From the NCBI GenBank assembly GCA_964627535.1, contig CAZVJW010000001.1:117362-181361 (forward strand): DNA of 64,000 nt, written 5' to 3'. This DNA is from UBA1447 sp964627535 (GTDB lineage Bacteria > Bacillota > Clostridia > Oscillospirales > Acutalibacteraceae). Positions 7,925 to 16,847 of the stretch are shown here, piece by piece. Both the position numbers and the translations under genes were made by a program. Below the pieces are notes generated by a model. It ran no database searches, was not told where the DNA came from, and worked only from the letters and a program-made list of their open reading frames with translations. How positions within the stretch are numbered: position 1 is the stretch's first letter; every line of letters starts with the position of its first letter.

Positions 7925-10456
7925 TCATTTATCATTTTTTTTGCCGCCTTTCTTTTTTTCATTTTTCTTTGTTTTCATCGTGAAGTCAATATTTGAAGCT
8001 TTTTCGTTTTTCTTCTTTTTACGCTTCGGTTCATCACTTATTTTCTTCGGTTTTTCATTTTTACTGTTTTGTTTTGTATTATTAACCGTTTTATTCAGCT
8101 TCATTATTTCCTTTTCGTGCTTTAAGCGTTCGATTTCTGCAATTCTTTCAGCCTTTTCACGCGCTTCCGCTTCCTTTTTAATCTTTTCACTTTTTTCTTT
8201 CCGTTCTTTCGCCTCATCAAACATTGCCGCTATATCATCAAAATGCTGATAGTTTTCCTGTTGAGTCAGAAGTTTGACTGCATCCTGATAGGGTTTTGTG
8301 CTACGTCTGTAAAGAGAGTGCCTGTTTGTGGCAACTTTAATGGCTCTAAGTATTTCATTCCTTGTAACCTTAACATTTCTCACGTCAAGCTTAGCTTGCT
8401 TAATTTTGTATTTTTGTTTTTTGCTTTGTGAGTCAAACAAATTTTGATATGCGGTTTCAAGGTCATCTTCCGCTTCATCCTCCTGTTCAAAGAGCTTGTC
8501 AAAAAGAGATGTGTCAAAAACTTCAAGACCATCCGGATAATTCTTAATAATAAGTTTTCTGCTTGCAAGTCTGCTCTTCGCAAGACCCAATGCCTCTTTT
8601 CGAATTTTCTTTTCTTCTTTTGTAGTTTTCGGCATTCGCTTAGCATCATCAATAACCGACCTGTCAACATTTACTAACCCCGTTAAGCCCGCTTTGTAGA
8701 TTGTTTGAGCCAATTGAACTTGATTTTGAACATGTTCGGTGTTAAATTTATTCATTTCTTCAATAACCATTTGAGATATTTCTATCATCTTGTTATGCTC
8801 AACAGCAACTTTACGGTCTTTTTTTTCTGATATGATCTTTATTTTGTCGCCCGATTTCTTTGCGTCGTCAATACCGGTGGAAAATTCGTTCATGCTTTCT
8901 GCAATTGCATAAACTCTTGCCTCCCGTACAAGATTAATTGCTTCGACAAGATCTTCGTCCGAAAGCGCGTTATTTCCGTAATCCTCAAACAGCGCCCTGA
9001 TTTTAAGGACGTTGACAATCCCCCGTTGCTTTGTTTCTTTCAGATCGTAAAAAAAGTACGGTATGACATTTAAAACCGCACCGCAGACAGAGGCAAAAAT
9101 CAGTATATGAATTAACTTGTCATAAGCTTCGGGCTGCCTGAGAATTTCCCACGGGTTTGGTTTGCCGAATTTGTCAAGTTGACCATTGCCCTCAAATATT
9201 CCGTACGCTTTATAAATTGCCGGCAAAACAGAACTTGTTCCGAGGGTAATCAAGCTGCCGATAAGGCCGACCGCGGCAAACATACCGTCAATCCGCTCGC
9301 CCGTTACATACTGCTGGTAATCGCGGATATCAGCCTGAATGCTCGGGTCAAGCACATGCGCAAATGAACCTACTATGCCATTGAGATAAATGAAAATAAG
9401 AACAAGCCAGATGCTGTCAATAAACGGGTAAAGCGCCGCAATAAAAAATATGTTGCAGATGTTGGTGTAAATCAACACCTTTTTTTTACCAAGTTTTTTG
9501 ATAGCAAAAGGAGCAAACATCATGCCCCATAAAGCCGCATTTCCTGCGAGTAATGTTATCAGCGCATATTGCGAAGCAGAACACTTACCGCCGTACTGGT
9601 AAAGCCAGTATAGAATCTGTCCTTGAGCGCCTTCAAGGAAACCGAGCCAGCCGGCAAAAGCAAGAATCCAAAAATACTTATTCTTTGCAACCGCTCTAAT
9701 AGCGTCCAAAAATTTTATTTGAATAATATGGGTCTTTGCCTGGACTATTTTCTCTTTTGTATTAAAGTAAACTATTCCGCTGACAAACATACCGACAATC
9801 GCAATAGGAGGATAGGCGTACCTGTAAAGACGAATATCATTCAGGTCGCCGTTGGTCAGCCACCCGGCCAGCATCGGCATCATAAAGCCGATAATCGAAG
9901 GTGCAAGCGAGTATACAACGGATTTTATGGCGACAACATCCGTTCGCTCCTGGGAGTTGGGAGACAAAACATAAATCAAGTTTTCATATGAATCCCTAAA
10001 GAAGTTAAAGAAGAATTGGAAGGCGATATTAAAAAGCAGTATTACTCCGTATTTTACCATCGGCTGCATTTTGTCATATGGCATCCAAACAAAGGCAATT
10101 GCCAGTATGACGCACGGGATGCCCATTCTGATGATAAACGGACGGTATTTGCCCTTTTTACTCCTGGTATTGTCAATAATGTTCGCCCTGAGGGCAGTCA
10201 AAGGAAAGCTTGACAGGACACCCAGCACAAAGAGTATATACATGGTTTTCGGGTCAACACCGATGGTGTTGCCGATCAGTGTGTTTCCGGTTGAGAGAAT
10301 CATCGCGCTTACGACGACAATGACACTATAAACGCCGAGACCGCCGCCGCTGAACGCAACGATCTCTTTATAGTTCATATACCTGCCCTTAGGAGGCTGG
10401 TTCCAGTGCAGCTGCACATTCGTCTTGACGTCGCCGATTTTTCTCATTAAATCCAT
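7925..10456 (-). CDS. GPH-family sugar:cation symporter with long charged C-terminal tail
   Basis: An 843-residue major facilitator protein of the glycoside-pentoside-hexuronide:cation type. Residues 1-485 form about 12 membrane segments, with family features such as NTRSKKGKYRPFI after the third helix, SPNSQERTDVV, and DPSIQADIRDYQQYVTGERIDG in two pieces near the loop after helix 10. Family members usually stop at 450-500 residues. Here another 350 residues follow that are strongly hydrophilic, predicted helical, and end in Lys-rich sequence (KRKKKKNEKAS, KKNEKKKGGKKNDK). The tail probably lies in the cytoplasm and resembles no domain I know. The partners are the DUF4474 gene just downstream and the lipoprotein and beta-helix genes just upstream, consistent with uptake of glycans processed outside the cell (inference). 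Confidence 0.85.
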   Translation of the reverse strand: MDLMRKIGDVKTNVQLHWNQPPKGRYMNYKEIVAFSGGGLGVYSVIVVVSAMILSTGNTLIGNTIGVDPKTMYILFVLGVLSSFPLTALRANIIDNTRSKKGKYRPFIIRMGIPCVILAIAFVWMPYDKMQPMVKYGVILLFNIAFQFFFNFFRDSYENLIYVLSPNSQERTDVVAIKSVVYSLAPSIIGFMMPMLAGWLTNGDLNDIRLYRYAYPPIAIVGMFVSGIVYFNTKEKIVQAKTHIIQIKFLDAIRAVAKNKYFWILAFAGWLGFLEGAQGQILYWLYQYGGKCSASQYALITLLAGNAALWGMMFAPFAIKKLGKKKVLIYTNICNIFFIAALYPFIDSIWLVLIFIYLNGIVGSFAHVLDPSIQADIRDYQQYVTGERIDGMFAAVGLIGSLITLGTSSVLPAIYKAYGIFEGNGQLDKFGKPNPWEILRQPEAYDKLIHILIFASVCGAVLNVIPYFFYDLKETKQRGIVNVLKIRALFEDYGNNALSDEDLVEAINLVREARVYAIAESMNEFSTGIDDAKKSGDKIKIISEKKDRKVAVEHNKMIEISQMVIEEMNKFNTEHVQNQVQLAQTIYKAGLTGLVNVDRSVIDDAKRMPKTTKEEKKIRKEALGLAKSRLASRKLIIKNYPDGLEVFDTSLFDKLFEQEDEAEDDLETAYQNLFDSQSKKQKYKIKQAKLDVRNVKVTRNEILRAIKVATNRHSLYRRSTKPYQDAVKLLTQQENYQHFDDIAAMFDEAKERKEKSEKIKKEAEAREKAERIAEIERLKHEKEIMKLNKTVNNTKQNSKNEKPKKISDEPKRKKKKNEKASNIDFTMKTKKNEKKKGGKKNDK

Positions 10457-10526
10457 TTGTCAGCCTGCTTTCGGATTATACTGTCCGGATTTTGCGTGCA
10501 GTATGAGGGCTGCATAACCAGATGCT

Positions 10527-11207
10527 TCAGTTTTGTGTTATAACAATTTCCGCTGATTTTCTTATCATTTTGATATAATCATCGTATTTTTCCGAAATAA
10601 GAGCTGATTCTGCAATAGAATCAAAGCCGTTATTCTCGGGATATTTCCCGGAAACTTCAAGCTTTGAAGCGCGCTCACGGATTTCGGCCTGTGATGGTTT
10701 TATCTCCTGCTTGGCGAGTATATTCCTCAGTTCCATAACGCCGTTGTCCAGGTAATAGGTATAAAACTGTTCTATTTTAATCGTTTTTATACCGACGACG
10801 CCTTCTTTGTTGCTGTTTTCCTCATTAAAAGCAAGCGCTATATTATATAGACCTTTGTAAGTAATATCGGTATATATCCCCTTTTCCCGCATTAAAACAA
10901 ACTGTAGTTTAGCCATGACGCATTTTTCGAGTGCCTGTTCGTATAAATCCTGTTCGGGTGATTTGCCGCCGAATTCTCTGCTCCAAATATCGGGCGAGTA
11001 TTCCAAGGTGTATTTCTGCATATAATCGCTCAGCACTTCGGCTTTCAGCTTGCCCTTAAAATAGTCGAGTTCATCGATTGTTATGCTTTCGCCGTTTACC
11101 GTCGCCTGAACAGTTGTATTGTCATCTTCATTCTGCCGGCCGCAGGCACCGATAGGTGCAAGAACACACAGAACCAATAGGAATAAGCAAATTTTTTTCA
11201 TAAGCAT
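10527..11207 (-). CDS. SurA_N-like lipoprotein
   Basis: A 226-residue lipoprotein. The N-terminus MKKICLFLLVLCVLAPIGAC has a typical signal with lipobox IGAC, so the mature protein is lipid-anchored outside the membrane. The first mature part, ATVNGESITIDELDYFKGKL, resembles the N-terminal chaperone domain of SurA/PrsA-type foldases, but there is no parvulin (PPIase) domain. It may be a chaperone-like or substrate-binding protein; the exact role is unknown. The start ATG at 11207 directly follows the TAA of the beta-helix gene. An alternative ATG at 11201 (MKK) gives a more usual signal peptide. Confidence 0.6.
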   Translation of the reverse strand: MLMKKICLFLLVLCVLAPIGACGRQNEDDNTTVQATVNGESITIDELDYFKGKLKAEVLSDYMQKYTLEYSPDIWSREFGGKSPEQDLYEQALEKCVMAKLQFVLMREKGIYTDITYKGLYNIALAFNEENSNKEGVVGIKTIKIEQFYTYYLDNGVMELRNILAKQEIKPSQAEIRERASKLEVSGKYPENNGFDSIAESALISEKYDDYIKMIRKSAEIVITQN

Positions 11208-12740
11208 TTAAGACAACCCATTGAAAAAGTCAGCTATTCTGAAGAAAAAGCCGAATATTCTTTGAAACACCACTTCAGAGGATACCTTCCCCTCAAGTTC
11301 GCCGTCAAAACAGCCGATTGAATGCGTATCGCCAAGCGTGTTGCCGTAGAAATCATGCGCGCCCATATCGGCTTCAACCTGCGTACCGGCTTTGTAGCAA
11401 GGCGAACCCGGTTTAAGCACAAAGCTGTTTTTGTCGCTCCAATCATTTCCTGCGAATATCGGATTTGCGTCCAATGATGTTAAATCCAGAATCGGGTGGA
11501 AGGTATTATAATAACAGTTGTTGCCCAGCTCATATTCCCTTGAAAAATCGTACATGACGAATTTAAAGGTTTTCATATAAAAAATATTGTTTTTAATAAC
11601 GGCCCTGTCGTAATTTTTAAATTGATAAGACCCGCTGTTGACAAGGGTATTGTTATAAAACTTAAAGTCAATCTCCGGCGCTTTTTGCCACCCGCCAGCG
11701 CTTTCAATTACATTGTCGTTAACAGAAAGGCAGTAGCGCACCGTGTTATGGCCAAGATCCGTAAGGCTCGGGCAGCACTGTAAAAAACGCACATTGTCAT
11801 GCGAATAGACATACTGGTACAAACTGTTGTCTGTATGATCGTCAAAATCAACGGTCATGCCGTCCCGCGTATTTTTTGAACCGGCGAATTCACAATTTTC
11901 CACCAGCCCGTTTGTCACACCCCACAACCACACCGGAGCCGTGGCGTAAAGACCGTCGCTTTGGGTGGTTTTAATAATGCTTGAATTGCGCAGGATAATC
12001 CCGTCTGTATCCGACATAATAAAAGCGTCATCATACATATCATGCAGACTGCAGTTTTCTACAATGATATTTTTGTTATAGGGTGTATCGGGCGTGTTCG
12101 GGTAGTTGCAGCCGGTGAATATGCCGTAACCGACATTATAGATTTCGCAGTTGTTTACTCTGATATCAACAAGATGCGCGCCGGGTGCATACGCACTGCC
12201 CATAAGCCGAAGCGCGGCGTTTGTACCGCTGTTGTAAGTGTTTGAAGGATAATTGCGGATGTCGTGCATGGTAATGTTTTCAATCAAAATGTTTTCGACT
12301 GCTTTGGTCTCAAACCTGATCAGAATGCCGTTGCCGTTCGGAGCGGTTATTTCAAGGTTTCTGATAACCCAGTTTGATTCGTCAATGGTATATAAAACAG
12401 TTGCATCCTCAAGCGTTGTAAGAAGCGGAGCGTCGCCATCGCCGTAAGCGTCCACTGTTACCGGACTTTCAAGCGTTCCGGAGCCATGAAGACGGGCTGA
12501 ACCGGTAAAAACGCAGCCGCGTTTAAAAAGAATTGAATCACCGGGGCTAAAGACAGCCGCATTTACCTTCGAAAGCGACGCCCAAGGAGTTGAAACCGAA
12601 AGACCGTCGCTGGAATCAGAGCCGTTTATGCTATCCAAGTAATAAATCGTACCATTTGCTGCTGATGCGCTCATAACGAATACCGATGTAAAAACCAAAA
12701 CGCATACTAAAAATAAAAGTGATTTGCCAAACTTCTTCAT
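11208..12740 (-). CDS. Secreted right-handed beta-helix protein
   Basis: A 510-residue secreted protein. The start at 12740 is chosen because AGAGGA lies seven bases upstream and it opens a signal peptide (MKKFGKSLLFLVCVLVF, cleavage near SASAANG). The segment YYLDSINGSDSSDGLS followed by TPWASLSKV is the usual opening of pectate-lyase-like proteins. Several turns of the NxxIxNxxxxN type follow (for example IRNLEITAPNGNGI, ILIENITMHDI, IIVENCSLHDMYDDAF). A polysaccharide lyase or hydrolase role is plausible but no catalytic set can be assigned. The tail (VVFQRIFGFFFRIADFFNG) is amphipathic or hydrophobic and may contact the membrane. The gene is tightly coupled to the lipoprotein gene downstream. 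Confidence 0.75.
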   Translation of the reverse strand: MKKFGKSLLFLVCVLVFTSVFVMSASAANGTIYYLDSINGSDSSDGLSVSTPWASLSKVNAAVFSPGDSILFKRGCVFTGSARLHGSGTLESPVTVDAYGDGDAPLLTTLEDATVLYTIDESNWVIRNLEITAPNGNGILIRFETKAVENILIENITMHDIRNYPSNTYNSGTNAALRLMGSAYAPGAHLVDIRVNNCEIYNVGYGIFTGCNYPNTPDTPYNKNIIVENCSLHDMYDDAFIMSDTDGIILRNSSIIKTTQSDGLYATAPVWLWGVTNGLVENCEFAGSKNTRDGMTVDFDDHTDNSLYQYVYSHDNVRFLQCCPSLTDLGHNTVRYCLSVNDNVIESAGGWQKAPEIDFKFYNNTLVNSGSYQFKNYDRAVIKNNIFYMKTFKFVMYDFSREYELGNNCYYNTFHPILDLTSLDANPIFAGNDWSDKNSFVLKPGSPCYKAGTQVEADMGAHDFYGNTLGDTHSIGCFDGELEGKVSSEVVFQRIFGFFFRIADFFNGLS

Positions 12741-12781
12741 AAATTTTCCTCTTAATTTCAGAATCAATTTTTCGCAGCTGA

Positions 12782-12914
12782 TACTGATTACTCATAAAAA
12801 CCTAACTAAAATATTCGCATAAAACCTCATAATACTATTCTGCATTAAAATGGTGAATAGTATGAATCAAAGCTTTTGCTTGGTTTTTAGAGGTTTTTTA
12901 ATCGTGAATTAGTA
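12782..12914 (+). mobile_element. Palindromic MITE-like element, copy 2 (133 bp, TGA duplication)
   Basis: Begins TACTGATTAC and ends GTGAATTAGTA, with TGA at 12779-12781 and TGA at 12915-12917. It is the same 133-bp composite form as the copy at 3177, in the opposite orientation. Its right end overlaps the last codons of the membrane protein gene at 12909-13466 and supplies that gene's Tyr codon and TAA stop. It fills the gap between that gene and the beta-helix gene. Confidence 0.88.
12833..12862. repeat. Nested 30-bp mini-palindrome within copy 2
   Basis: Begins TACTATTC and ends GAATAGTA. It is flanked by TAA at 12830-12832 and TGA at 12863-12865, one base different from an exact duplication. 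It sits at the same internal position as the unit at 3230-3259, so the nesting predates the spread of this composite form. Confidence 0.78.
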
Positions 12915-13466
12915 TGAATTGCGCTTTTTTCTTGCATAGCCGCAAACAGCGCCGACCGACAGTGATGCCCATGTTATAAGCAGAAAACCCGTTTTGATAC
13001 TCGTAGCCGCCGATGCAAAACTAACCGTTAATGCGCTTAAATTGTTTGAAAGGAGCATGACATAGGAAAGAATATTTTCAACATAATCCGAAACACATAA
13101 AATTATTATTGATATAAAAACAAAAATATTCTGCTTTTTAAACACCTTATTGGCAACCGAAAGATAGAGAAACGTGTAAATAATCGGATAGATTAAGTCC
13201 AGCGGCAGTTCACCCATCAAATAGATGTTCATGCCCCGTTTACTCATAGCGCCAATAAAGGAGTTCACATAATTAAGGTTATATCCCATGGCCTTCAGAT
13301 CGAATATCGTCATACCCGGTGTGGTTTCGCAAATGATTGGTATCAAAACGAAGCTCATCACATAAAGAATGATGATGTCTGCGGCAAAGAGCAGCAGTAT
13401 TTGCTTTTTTCTTATATGTTTATTTATCCATTCCGACAGTGCATCAAGCAATGAAAACACTTCCAA
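12909..13466 (-). CDS. Membrane protein of unknown function, C-terminus cut by a repeat
   Basis: A 185-residue integral membrane protein with four or five hydrophobic helices (starting near ILLLFAADIIILYVMSF, with others at LIYPIIYTFLYLSVA, IFVFISIIILCVSDYV and TGFLLITWASLSVGAVC). I do not recognise the family. The start is uncertain: the TTG at 13466 has no Shine-Dalgarno, whereas a TTG at 13451 has GGAAG at a good distance. The end reads KRNSY then TAA, and the TAC-TAA comes from the end of the palindromic element at 12782-12914. Removing the element and one TGA copy in thought gives ...KRNSAAKN as the ancestral end. Confidence 0.55.
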   Translation of the reverse strand: MEVFSLLDALSEWINKHIRKKQILLLFAADIIILYVMSFVLIPIICETTPGMTIFDLKAMGYNLNYVNSFIGAMSKRGMNIYLMGELPLDLIYPIIYTFLYLSVANKVFKKQNIFVFISIIILCVSDYVENILSYVMLLSNNLSALTVSFASAATSIKTGFLLITWASLSVGAVCGYARKKRNSY

Positions 13467-13838
13467 TTAATATTCAGTTTTATTTAGCGACTAACCAAAA
13501 CAGCATGCAGCAATTCAGTATAGAGTCCGGTAAAAGTTTCCGATTCAACATCCTGCAGTTCTTATAAAATTTCTTCTTGAAAATACTTTAGCATGACTGC
13601 TGAAAAAGAGCAACATTAATTTGAATATTCCTATTGCTGCAATTCAAATATATTTACCGTTCCGTACAATTATCATATTTTAAAAAAATAGGTTGACAAA
13701 AATAAATTCATACTTTATTATTAATTTAAAACTTTAATATATAAAATCATTAAAGTTTATATTTTTTTCCTGTGTCTGTCAGCATGGCCGCGCTAAAACA
13801 GCCGCATAATTCATAGCCAATTGAAAGGAGGCAGCCTT
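13467..13838 (+). other. Intergenic region upstream of the symporter operon
   Basis: A 372-base AT-rich gap between a minus-strand gene and the plus-strand symporter operon. It holds the promoter listed separately at 13693-13721. A long leader of about 110 bases follows it. I see no recognisable riboswitch, RNA gene or reading frame in it. Confidence 0.5.
13693..13721 (+). promoter_or_regulatory. Sigma-A-type promoter of the symporter operon
   Basis: TTGACA at 13693-13698 and TATTAT at 13716-13721 with a 17-base spacer. Position and strand fit transcription of the small accessory protein and the symporter. Confidence 0.65.
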
Positions 13839-14024
13839 ATGTTAGGAATGGGAGATTTTCAGATTTTTTTAGTTTTCATATTATGCATATTGTCGGGATT
13901 GCTTTGCATCGGATACGGCATAATGAAATGGAACAAGGGCGAAGACCCCACCAGCAGAGAAATTAAAGAAGAAGTGGAATGGGATAAAACGGAAGCTGAA
14001 ATCAGCGAAAATCTTGATGTGTAA
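13839..14024 (+). CDS. Small membrane protein, probable symporter accessory subunit
   Basis: A 61-residue protein starting MLGMGDFQ with one membrane helix (IFLVFILCILSGLLCIGYGI) and an acidic cytoplasmic tail (KEEVEWDKTEAEISENLDV). AAAGGAGG lies six bases before the ATG at 13839, which rules out the upstream TTG. Small one-helix proteins of this kind are commonly encoded directly before SSS-family sodium symporters, and here the symporter starts 28 bases later. The role as accessory subunit is inferred from that arrangement. Confidence 0.65.
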   Translation: MLGMGDFQIFLVFILCILSGLLCIGYGIMKWNKGEDPTSREIKEEVEWDKTEAEISENLDV

Positions 14025-14052
14025 AAACAGATAAAGAAGGGAGAAGTAAATA

Positions 14053-15672
14053 ATGACCTTAACTATTGTCATCGTTGTATATATCGGCATCCTGGCGTTC
14101 CTCGGTTATTTGGGATACACTAAAACAAAGAACACTTCGGATTATTACTTGGGCGGCAGAAAAGTTCATCCCGTGATAATGGCTTTATCCTACGGTTCCA
14201 CCTTTATCAGCACATCCGCGATTATTGGTTTCGGAGGCGCCGCGGGTGTTTTCGGTTTCAGCCTTTTATGGCTGACCTTTTTGAATATTTTCCTCGGGAT
14301 TTTTATCGCCTTTATTTTCTTCGGCAGGAGAACCAGGAGAATAGGCTTAAATATTCAAGCCCATACCTTTGCCGAATTGCTCGGCAAGAGATTCCAGTCA
14401 AAATTTATCCGTAAATTTGTGGCTTCTGTAATCTTCCTGTTTATGCCGATTTACGCTGCCGCTGTTATGATCGGCGGTGCGAAGTTCCTGCAGGTTGGCC
14501 TTAAAATGGAATATAACACCGCATTGTTTGTTTTTGCGATTATTGTCGCTACCTACGTTTTCTTCGGCGGCATGAAAACAGTAATGTATTCAGACGCCTT
14601 CCAGGGGACATTAATGCTTGTAGGCATGTCAATTTTAATCATTTCCGTTTATTGGAAACTCGGCGGTATAACGGAAGCTCACCACAAATTAACGGCATTA
14701 TTCCAAAACGCCGCCGTTCTTGAGCAGGTGCAGAAAGTGCCCGTATTAAGTGAAACGGCCGGCTTCCAAGGGTGGACTTCAATGCCGGAGTTTTTGTCAA
14801 AGAACTGGCTTACCGTTATGACGAGCACGGTTTTGGGTGTCGGCATCGGCGTTTTAGCGCAGCCGCAATTGGCTGTTCGCTTCATGACCGTTAAGAGTGA
14901 CCGCGAACTTAACCGTGCAGTTCCCATCGGCGGTTTCTTCATTCTGATGATGACCGGTGTCGCTTTCACCGTTGGCGCACTAACCAATGTGTTATTCTTT
15001 GAAAAATTCGGACAAATTTCTGTTGTGTTTGCCAAAGGTACAGATGGGATCATCCCGGCGTTTATTGACAACTTCATGCCTGCATGGTTTTTGCCTGTTT
15101 TCCTTGTAACGCTGCTCTCCGCAGGCATGTCAACGATGAGCTCGCAGTTCCACACGATCGGCACCGCTATCGGCAGAGACCTTTTAGGCAAGGACAATAC
15201 AGACCAGAAGAAGGCGATGCTTATCACCAGAGTCGGTATGCTCATCGCAATCGTCTATACGATTATGATGGCATATGTTCTGCCGAAGGTTTGGAACGAT
15301 TCCATCGCTATCAGTACCGGTTTGTTCTTCGGGCTTTGCGCGGCAGCTTTCCTGCCGCTGTATGTCGGCGCGCTTTATTTCAGAAAACTTACCAAAGCAG
15401 CCGCCGTAACCGGTATGGTCGCAGGCTTTTCTGCCAGCCTTTTGTGGATGATGTTTATCCACACCAAAGAATCCTTAGCTATGAAAATCTGTCAATTAAT
15501 CTTTGAAAAGGACTCCCTTGCGATTAGCTCTAAAATAACCCAATTTGTTGACCCGATCATTATCGCCCTTATGGTTTCAATCATTGTAACCATCATTGTT
15601 CAGATTATCAGCACGAAAAAACATCAGTACTCGGCGCAGCACATTGAAGAATGCTTTGAAGGGGTAAAATAA
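14053..15672 (+). CDS. Sodium:solute symporter (SSS family)
   Basis: A 539-residue membrane protein with about 13 helices, which imports a solute with sodium across the cytoplasmic membrane. Family marks include TSDYYLGGRKVHPVIMALSY near residues 25-45, the unwound first-helix region STFISTSAIIGFGGAAG, and LLSAGMSTMSSQFHTIGTAI in the eighth helix region, where SSS proteins bind sodium. The substrate cannot be read from sequence; the closest feel is to pantothenate- or proline-type members. A good Shine-Dalgarno (AAGGGAGA) precedes the ATG. It is co-transcribed with the small protein before it and is followed by a hairpin. Confidence 0.9.
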   Translation: MTLTIVIVVYIGILAFLGYLGYTKTKNTSDYYLGGRKVHPVIMALSYGSTFISTSAIIGFGGAAGVFGFSLLWLTFLNIFLGIFIAFIFFGRRTRRIGLNIQAHTFAELLGKRFQSKFIRKFVASVIFLFMPIYAAAVMIGGAKFLQVGLKMEYNTALFVFAIIVATYVFFGGMKTVMYSDAFQGTLMLVGMSILIISVYWKLGGITEAHHKLTALFQNAAVLEQVQKVPVLSETAGFQGWTSMPEFLSKNWLTVMTSTVLGVGIGVLAQPQLAVRFMTVKSDRELNRAVPIGGFFILMMTGVAFTVGALTNVLFFEKFGQISVVFAKGTDGIIPAFIDNFMPAWFLPVFLVTLLSAGMSTMSSQFHTIGTAIGRDLLGKDNTDQKKAMLITRVGMLIAIVYTIMMAYVLPKVWNDSIAISTGLFFGLCAAAFLPLYVGALYFRKLTKAAAVTGMVAGFSASLLWMMFIHTKESLAMKICQLIFEKDSLAISSKITQFVDPIIIALMVSIIVTIIVQIISTKKHQYSAQHIEECFEGVK

Positions 15673-15701
15673 CCACCCAAATAGTATGTAATAATGAGTC
15701 A

Positions 15702-15740
15702 AACCGCATAACCTTAACCGGTTTTGCGGTTATCATTTTT
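15702..15740 (+). terminator. Terminator of the symporter operon
   Basis: AACCGCA pairs with TGCGGTT around a 16-base loop that contains a smaller AACC/GGTT pairing, followed by ATCATTTTT. Confidence 0.6.
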
Positions 15741-15773
15741 GCTTGTCTGTTGTTTTCATCTGTTTAAGAATGA

Positions 15774-15803
15774 TTGTTCTTGTTTTTGTCAATATTATAT
15801 GAT
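15774..15803 (+). promoter_or_regulatory. Probable promoter of the gene at 15838
   Basis: TTGTTC at 15774-15779, an 18-base spacer and TATGAT at 15798-15803. The stretch TATATGATAAACT is nearly repeated before the yfhO-like gene at 30532-30561. Confidence 0.45.
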
Positions 15804-15837
15804 AAACTGATATTAATATTTCAGGAGGGCAATAAAT

Positions 15838-16776
15838 ATGGCTAAACTTAAATCTATTTCAAAAATAGCAAAGATATTCATCTCGGTTGCCGCCGTTACG
15901 GTTGCAGTCTGTGTTGCCGGCGTTTGCTATTTAACAGCCGGCGACCACCTGAATATTCCCGAGCTTTATATTCATACCGAAGACGGCGGCTCGGCGCAGG
16001 CCATCAGAGGAGGTTTCGAATGGTCAGCCCGGGGCAAACATACACTGTCCGACTCCATGTCGCCGCTCGACTTTAACTATAGCGCTGAAAACAGTTTAAC
16101 TGTCAAAAAAGGAGTTCAGCTTACAATAAGCAACCAAAATTGTGATGGAGATAAAAAGTATCCCTTTACAATTTATTCACTTTCAAATTATAAAACAGAC
16201 GGAAACTCGGCAGTGCCCGGCTCTTCCAATTATGTCATCAAGGACAGCATTTTAACGATAAATGCTCCGGAAGTTAACGGCGAATATATATATGATTTAA
16301 CGCTAACGTATAACCAGGGCACGGTGAACTACGGTTTAAAAGTATTTGTTACCGATGACGGTTTACCGGTTAAAACACCCACCGAAAGCACCACAATCAA
16401 TCCATTGGACGCCGAGTTTTGGTTTCCTATGACTAACCACTTGCATACTTTCAGTTTTGATGGAAAAGAGTTCACATCGGAAGATGATTTCATGGCGGAG
16501 CATGCCATCATATCCGATTTGGACGCCAGTGTTTATTTTGATGTTAACGCCTTGTGTAAATACGCGAGGGAATTGTCCGGCCTTTCGGAAAGTCAGATCG
16601 ACGCCATAGCTGCATACCAAGATACAAAGACTATCGGTGAGCACCGGTATATCAATTTAATTGATTTGCGCGGTTTGGGGGTTTACACGGTTGTTGGCTG
16701 GATATATTCATCCCATACACCGGTGGATTTTTATACGAGTGAGCCGGAAAGTATTAACGGTGATGTTACAGTGTAA
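15838..16776 (+). CDS. Membrane-anchored extracellular protein, unknown function
   Basis: A 312-residue protein with one N-terminal membrane helix (IAKIFISVAAVTVAVCVAGV, residues 8-33) and an extracellular remainder. CAGGAGGGC precedes the ATG at a good distance. The middle (about 70-170) has alternating beta-type sequence ending in GEYIYDLTLTYNQGTVNYGL, like a bacterial immunoglobulin-type domain. The C-terminal 120 residues are unlike anything I recognise. It has its own promoter-like sequence and is followed after 71 bases by the AT-rich lipoprotein gene. Confidence 0.5.
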   Translation: MAKLKSISKIAKIFISVAAVTVAVCVAGVCYLTAGDHLNIPELYIHTEDGGSAQAIRGGFEWSARGKHTLSDSMSPLDFNYSAENSLTVKKGVQLTISNQNCDGDKKYPFTIYSLSNYKTDGNSAVPGSSNYVIKDSILTINAPEVNGEYIYDLTLTYNQGTVNYGLKVFVTDDGLPVKTPTESTTINPLDAEFWFPMTNHLHTFSFDGKEFTSEDDFMAEHAIISDLDASVYFDVNALCKYARELSGLSESQIDAIAAYQDTKTIGEHRYINLIDLRGLGVYTVVGWIYSSHTPVDFYTSEPESINGDVTV

Positions 16777-16847
16777 AACCCTGTTTTTATACGGACGGCA
16801 TAACTGTCCGATTGAAACACAATTGACTATTAAGAGGAGTAAATCAC

